Below are positions 5,553-7,108 of a DNA stretch of 7,108 nt, one piece after another. Position 1 is the first letter of the stretch. The number at the start of each line of letters is the position of its first letter. Below the pieces are notes generated by a model, which had not been told where the DNA came from, searched no databases, and saw only the letters and a program-made list of their open reading frames with translations. The position numbers and the translations under genes are program-made. This DNA comes from an uncultured Bacillota bacterium (lineage in GTDB: Bacteria; Bacillota; Clostridia; Peptostreptococcales; Anaerovoracaceae), in the NCBI GenBank assembly GCA_958448635.1, contig CAUDEQ010000084.1, forward strand, positions 1 through 7,108. The letters run 5' to 3'.

Positions 5553-5702
5553 AAAGGAGACCAGCTATGAAAAATCAAGTATGAATTTGTAAAATATTTA
5601 AATGTGCTGCGTGTCCTAAAAAAGACCGACTTTAATAAGCCTCCTGTAAAGTGGAGATTTGAAAAGTCTATGCAGTACAGGGTTAATCTAAATCAAAAGT
5701 AA
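5553..5702 (+). pseudogene. Possible damaged 5' end of a divergent gene
   Basis: AAAAGGAGA (5553-5560) lies 6 nt before ATG 5567, an excellent initiation site, yet the frame reads only MKNQV before TGA at 5582. If one A of the five-A run at 5570-5574 were absent, the frame would continue for 44 codons, beginning MKIKYEFVKYLNVLRVLKK and ending at TAA 5700-5702 inside the transposase 3' end. The first part may be a host gene start that was frameshifted or cut off when the neighbouring insertion sequence arrived. Alternatively, the five-codon frame is a genuine leader peptide, or the whole is chance. Family not recognised. Confidence 0.25.
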
Positions 5703-6846
5703 CATCATCGGTAAGCATCTTGTGAATGATGCGAACCAGTTTACCTGCACAATGTCCAAGAGCATTGTAATGGCTGCGACCTTCATCACGCTTCTTGTCA
5801 TAGTAGGCTTTGAAGGTGGCGTTGTTCTTAACAACGTTATGAGCTGCATTCATAAGTGCATAACGAAAGGCTCTGGAGCCTCGTTTGGACATTCGTGTCC
5901 GCTTTGCCTGGAAGTTTCCCGACTGATAAACAGATGGATCCAGTCCGGCAAAAGCGAGAAGTTTTGAAGGAGAAGAGAAGCGCTTAATATCGCCGATCTC
6001 TCCAAGTATCATGCCCCCATTAACGGCACCGATGCCGGGAATGGTCATGATAACGGAATCAAGAGAAGTGATGATATCAGTGATTTCTTGTTCCGTACGT
6101 TTCAACTGGCTATCCAGAAGCTCGATTTGTTCAATGGATTGAGCGATCTGAATAGATAAAGATTTGTCGCCGCCTCCGACAGACTTCTGTGCGAGAACTC
6201 TCAGTTCTAAAGCAGTTTCCTTCTTAAAGTGACCGTGGGAATTAGTCTTAAGAAGGTGCGTTAGATGAGTCAAGTGCATGGAAGCCACGGCTTCAGGTGA
6301 CGGAGCTTCCTTAAGAAGCGCATAGCAACCTTTGTGATGGATGCCGGACTTAAAGAAATACTGAAGTTCAGGGAAGACCTGATCCACGTATGAAGTCAGC
6401 TGTATCTTAAGACGAGTACGTTGCTTTACCATCTTAAGCCTGAACCTTCCGAGATTCTTGAGCTGAATAAGCCCGATATCTTGTAAGGTGACATATCGCA
6501 GATCATTCATCATCAAGGTTTTAGCAATGATGTAGGTATCAACCTTATCCGTCTTGGTTTTACGGATATTGTTCTTTCGTAAAACAGCAGTTTGGATAGG
6601 GTTGATGAGGCAAACCTTGTATCCTTTTGGAACAAGGAACATAAGAAGATTGTTGCCGTAGTGAGCCGTCGATTCAAGACCAATGACGATGCTGTCCTTA
6701 TCAAAAGAAGAGAGTTTGGAAAGCAGCATGAAGAAGCCGTCACTGTCATTCGTAAATTTAAAAGGCTCGATGAGTACTTCACCATCAGAAGAAAGGGCTG
6801 AGGCAAAGTGGTTGAGTTTGGCGATATCAATGCCAACGTAAATCAT
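5683..6846 (-). CDS. IS110-family transposase (bridge-RNA-guided recombinase family)
   Basis: The 387-residue protein has a RuvC-like N-terminal domain with the DEDD residues Asp7 (VGIDIAK), Glu58 (IGLESTAHYG), Asp100 and Asp103 (KTDKVDTYIIAK). A coiled-coil segment follows at about 225-262. The C-terminal Tnp domain begins at TIPGIGAVNGGMILGEIGDI (268-287) and includes the SPSKLLAFAGLDPSVYQSGN region, with Ser309 at the position of the conserved catalytic serine. Characterised relatives such as IS621 cut and join DNA under a non-coding bridge RNA that pairs with donor and target. All key residues are present and the frame is uninterrupted, so it may be active. ATG 6846 is chosen because GGAGG lies 7 nt upstream and MIYVGIDIAK is the standard family start; an upstream ATG at 6885 would run through that site. 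Confidence 0.95.
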   Translation of the reverse strand: MIYVGIDIAKLNHFASALSSDGEVLIEPFKFTNDSDGFFMLLSKLSSFDKDSIVIGLESTAHYGNNLLMFLVPKGYKVCLINPIQTAVLRKNNIRKTKTDKVDTYIIAKTLMMNDLRYVTLQDIGLIQLKNLGRFRLKMVKQRTRLKIQLTSYVDQVFPELQYFFKSGIHHKGCYALLKEAPSPEAVASMHLTHLTHLLKTNSHGHFKKETALELRVLAQKSVGGGDKSLSIQIAQSIEQIELLDSQLKRTEQEITDIITSLDSVIMTIPGIGAVNGGMILGEIGDIKRFSSPSKLLAFAGLDPSVYQSGNFQAKRTRMSKRGSRAFRYALMNAAHNVVKNNATFKAYYDKKRDEGRSHYNALGHCAGKLVRIIHKMLTDDVTFDLD

Positions 6847-6868
6847 AAAAATCCTCCTTTCCAGATCT

Positions 6869-6877
6869 GATACTGTG
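6869..6877 (+). repeat. GATACTGTG repeat, inverted copy
   Basis: Exact 9-mer in inverse orientation to the two copies at 7029-7037 and 7052-7060. It lies 23 nt upstream of the transposase start codon, just before the ribosome-binding site. Confidence 0.5.
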
Positions 6878-7028
6878 ATATCCATAGGCGATTATCATCG
6901 TAATCTTGATTGAAATAAGTACTCAGGTGCAAAAGCATCGGCACATCCAGCTATAAACAATTCAGATAAAGGCAATGGCAATACACTCCTGGTTAGTAGT
7001 CAAAGCTACAGTTCAACAATTAAAAGTC

Positions 7029-7037
7029 CACAGTATC
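7029..7037 (-). repeat. GATACTGTG repeat, direct copy 1
   Basis: Exact 9-mer on the minus strand, 23 bp from the second direct copy at 7052-7060 (start to start) and inverted relative to 6869-6877. It could be a protein- or guide-binding site near the left end of the insertion sequence. Confidence 0.5.
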
Positions 7038-7051
7038 TGAATGTATTATGG

Positions 7052-7060
7052 CACAGTATC
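7052..7060 (-). repeat. GATACTGTG repeat, direct copy 2
   Basis: Exact 9-mer on the minus strand; with 7029-7037 it forms a tandem pair about two helical turns apart. The sequences flanking the copies are not alike, so the repeat is limited to the 9-mer. Confidence 0.5.
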
Positions 7061-7108
7061 AAAATGAAAGGAAATATGGTGTTTTAGCTTCTTAAATATC
7101 ATACAAGT

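Larger units (their letters stand above)
5409..5682. other. Intergenic region between synthase operon and IS110 transposase
   Basis: This 274-nt stretch holds two divergent promoters (minus at 5416-5445, plus at 5498-5526), a plus-strand ribosome-binding site with a five-codon frame, and then the end of the IS110-family element at an unresolved point. AT-rich throughout. No RNA gene or strong terminator was found in it. Confidence 0.6.
6850..7060 (-). ncRNA. Candidate IS110 bridge RNA region
   Basis: This is the non-coding flank upstream of the transposase, where IS110-group elements encode their guide RNA; the assignment rests mainly on position. Short hairpins are visible on the minus strand, such as GATTA/TAATC around CGATGA (plus positions 6890-6905) and GTAG/CTAC around CTTTGA near 7000-7013, but no strong long fold stands out by eye. 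The 9-bp sequence GATACTGTG occurs three times and brackets the region. Limits are approximate. Confidence 0.35.
5585..7108 (-). mobile_element. IS110-family insertion sequence (outer limits unresolved)
   Basis: An intact IS110-type transposase is flanked by at most about 100 nt of non-coding DNA downstream and at least 262 nt upstream. A long upstream flank is typical of the IS110 group proper, whose bridge RNA is encoded there, in contrast to the IS1111 group, which carries it downstream with subterminal inverted repeats. These elements have no terminal inverted repeats and usually make no target duplication, so neither boundary can be placed by eye. The coordinates given are the widest plausible extent, and the upstream end may lie beyond base 7108. 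Confidence 0.6.

Noticed and set aside
5641..5656. CTCC/GGAG hairpin downstream of the transposase as a terminator
   Set aside because: Only four base pairs, an 8-nt loop and no adjacent U tract on either strand.
1..7108. CRISPR array, toxin-antitoxin pair or phage-defence cassette
   Set aside because: No regularly spaced repeats and no small paired genes or defence-type domains were seen; the accessory content is limited to the recombinase element edge and the IS110 element.

Overview
The window looks like chromosomal DNA of a low- to mid-GC Gram-positive anaerobe, most likely in the Clostridia. The basis is the Shine-Dalgarno sites (GGAGG type), the tmRNA tag ending in FALAA, the Gram-positive-size type I signal peptidases with one membrane anchor, and the kinds of mobile element at both ends. 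No genus can be assigned from sequence alone.

The core is a minus-strand block from about 5445 down to 1531, which reads as one operon or two closely linked ones. In transcription order it holds an RluA-family pseudouridine synthase (4407-5408), three consecutive type I signal peptidase homologues (3860-4405, 3327-3842, 2751-3257), smpB (2280-2723), a small coiled-coil protein of unknown function (1942-2262) and ssrA/tmRNA (1579-1938). Gaps between genes run from 1 to about 70 nt. A good promoter (TTGTAC-N18-TATAAT) lies so close to the synthase ATG that its transcript should be leaderless. SmpB and tmRNA are the two partners of trans-translation ribosome rescue, so their linkage makes functional sense; tmRNA begins 3 nt after the preceding stop codon.

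The most striking content is the signal peptidase trio. Only the middle protein has the Ser/Lys catalytic dyad. The first has Ala/Ala and the third Gly/Arg at those positions, while the surrounding fold motifs remain. This suggests one enzyme flanked by two pseudo-enzymes, a more elaborate version of known active/inactive pairs such as Staphylococcus aureus SpsB/SpsA.

Left end (1-1693): a large serine recombinase on the plus strand points at the 3' end of ssrA, marking the edge of an integrated element that continues left of the window. Its reading frame runs through the ssrA terminator and about 115 nt into the tmRNA gene on the opposite strand, giving it a C-terminal tail of roughly 50 residues that owes its sequence to other functions.

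Right end (about 5585-7108): an IS110-family insertion sequence with an intact DEDD transposase (5683-6846, minus) and a long non-coding flank upstream of it (6847-7108), where IS110-group elements encode their bridge RNA. Between this element and the synthase promoter is a divergent plus-strand promoter with a strong ribosome-binding site and a reading frame that stops after five codons, perhaps the remnant of a gene damaged near the IS insertion.
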